64,000 bases of DNA from Geoalkalibacter halelectricus. Its GTDB lineage: Bacteria; Desulfobacterota; Desulfuromonadia; Desulfuromonadales; Geoalkalibacteraceae. Each line of letters opens with the position of its first letter. The stretch's first letter is position 1. Below the pieces are notes generated by a model. The model searched no databases, was not told the DNA's origin, and worked only from the letters and a program-made list of their open reading frames with translations. The position numbers and the translations under genes were made by a program. Of the stretch, positions 63,741 through 64,000 are shown piece after piece. Location: NCBI RefSeq assembly GCF_025263685.1, contig NZ_CP092109.1, positions 1,799,001-1,863,000 on the forward strand. The letters run 5' to 3'.

Positions 63741-64000
63741 GTGCTGGCCACGGAACGCAAACAGGAAATCATCGAACAGTTCAAGACCCATGAGAAGGAC
63801 ACCGGCTCACCCGAAGTCCAGATCGCCCTGCTTTCGCAGCGCATTACCTATCTGACCGAACACTTCAAGACCCACAAGAAGGATCACCATTCCCGTCGGG
63901 GGCTGTTGAAGATCGTTGGGCAGAGACGGCGCCTGCTCGATTACTTGAAGAGCAAGGACGTCGAACGGTACCGCAAGATTATCTCGGAACTCGGTATCCG
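63741..64000 (+). CDS. rpsO: 30S ribosomal protein S15 (3' partial)
   Basis: It begins at GTG 63741, after a strong AAGGAGG with 7-nt spacing. The 86 visible residues include [38 protein letters not shown] and RRRLLDYLK, which are unmistakable for S15. Only the last few codons and the stop lie beyond the window. Confidence 0.96.
   Translation, partial: MLATERKQEIIEQFKTHEKDTGSPEVQIALLSQRITYLTEHFKTHKKDHHSRRGLLKIVGQRRRLLDYLKSKDVERYRKIISELGI

Overview
The window is a GC-rich, gene-dense piece of a bacterial chromosome. It most likely comes from the Desulfuromonadales (Geobacter / Desulfuromonas / Geoalkalibacter relatives). This rests on multihaem c-type cytochrome lipoproteins beside an outer-membrane barrel, a ferredoxin-dependent 2-oxoacid oxidoreductase of the KorDABC type, an archaeal-type phosphoglycerate mutase, and a housekeeping gene order I associate with that group. 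The placement is an inference from gene content; no 16S gene or tRNA is present.

Layout. 1-3334 (+): PhnD/PhnC/PhnE-type ABC importer whose permease is a tandem fusion. 3383-6421 (-): candidate extracellular electron conduit made of a barrel protein, a five-haem lipoprotein and a lipoprotein with nine or ten haem sites, behind a structured leader. 6762-10820 (-): cupin, TPR lipoprotein, purC and a PpiD-like foldase. 11013-16464 (+): the cell-shape operon mreB-mreC-mreD-mrdA-rodA, followed by an AmrS-type radical SAM gene. 17647-18954 (-): rarA. 19074-30939 (+): nadK, recN, a GNAT, an M23 peptidase, secA, a REC-GAF-histidine kinase, argJ, deoC and deoB. 30936-34020: a PilZ protein (-), a DUF2914 protein (+), a MucR/Ros regulator (-) and dgt (+). 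34444-38378 (+): an acidic-tailed response regulator and valS. 38446-39897 (-): a CDF metal exporter and an unknown gene. 40146-49123 (+): mutS, an amidase, glnD, xerD and apgM. 49208-55572 (+): korDABC, holC, rsmE, a TrmJ-like gene, an unknown gene and an rlmD-like gene. 55737-64000 (+): the translation operon rimP-nusA-ylxR/L7Ae-infB-DUF503-rbfA-nrnA-truB-rpsO, cut at the window end.

Most of this is core cell biology: wall elongation, secretion, DNA repair, nitrogen signalling, nucleotide salvage, and ribosome maturation with translation initiation. The accessory content is the electron conduit, the phosphonate-type importer and the signalling proteins.

The least explained signals are non-coding. 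A hairpin motif of about 35 nt occurs three times (32288-32321, 39914-39947 reverse, 44127-44161); two copies lie in the 5' leaders of genes. A nested palindromic element (61209-61391) sits inside the translation operon; its left arm contains the DUF503 stop codon and its right arm meets the rbfA ribosome binding site. A 92-bp element with 20-bp perfect inverted ends lies at 34206-34297. The valS leader can form two mutually exclusive hairpins, and the conduit operon leader ends in a terminator-like hairpin. I saw no CRISPR array, prophage, insertion sequence, rRNA or tRNA, and no protein set that clearly forms an undescribed defence or biosynthetic system.
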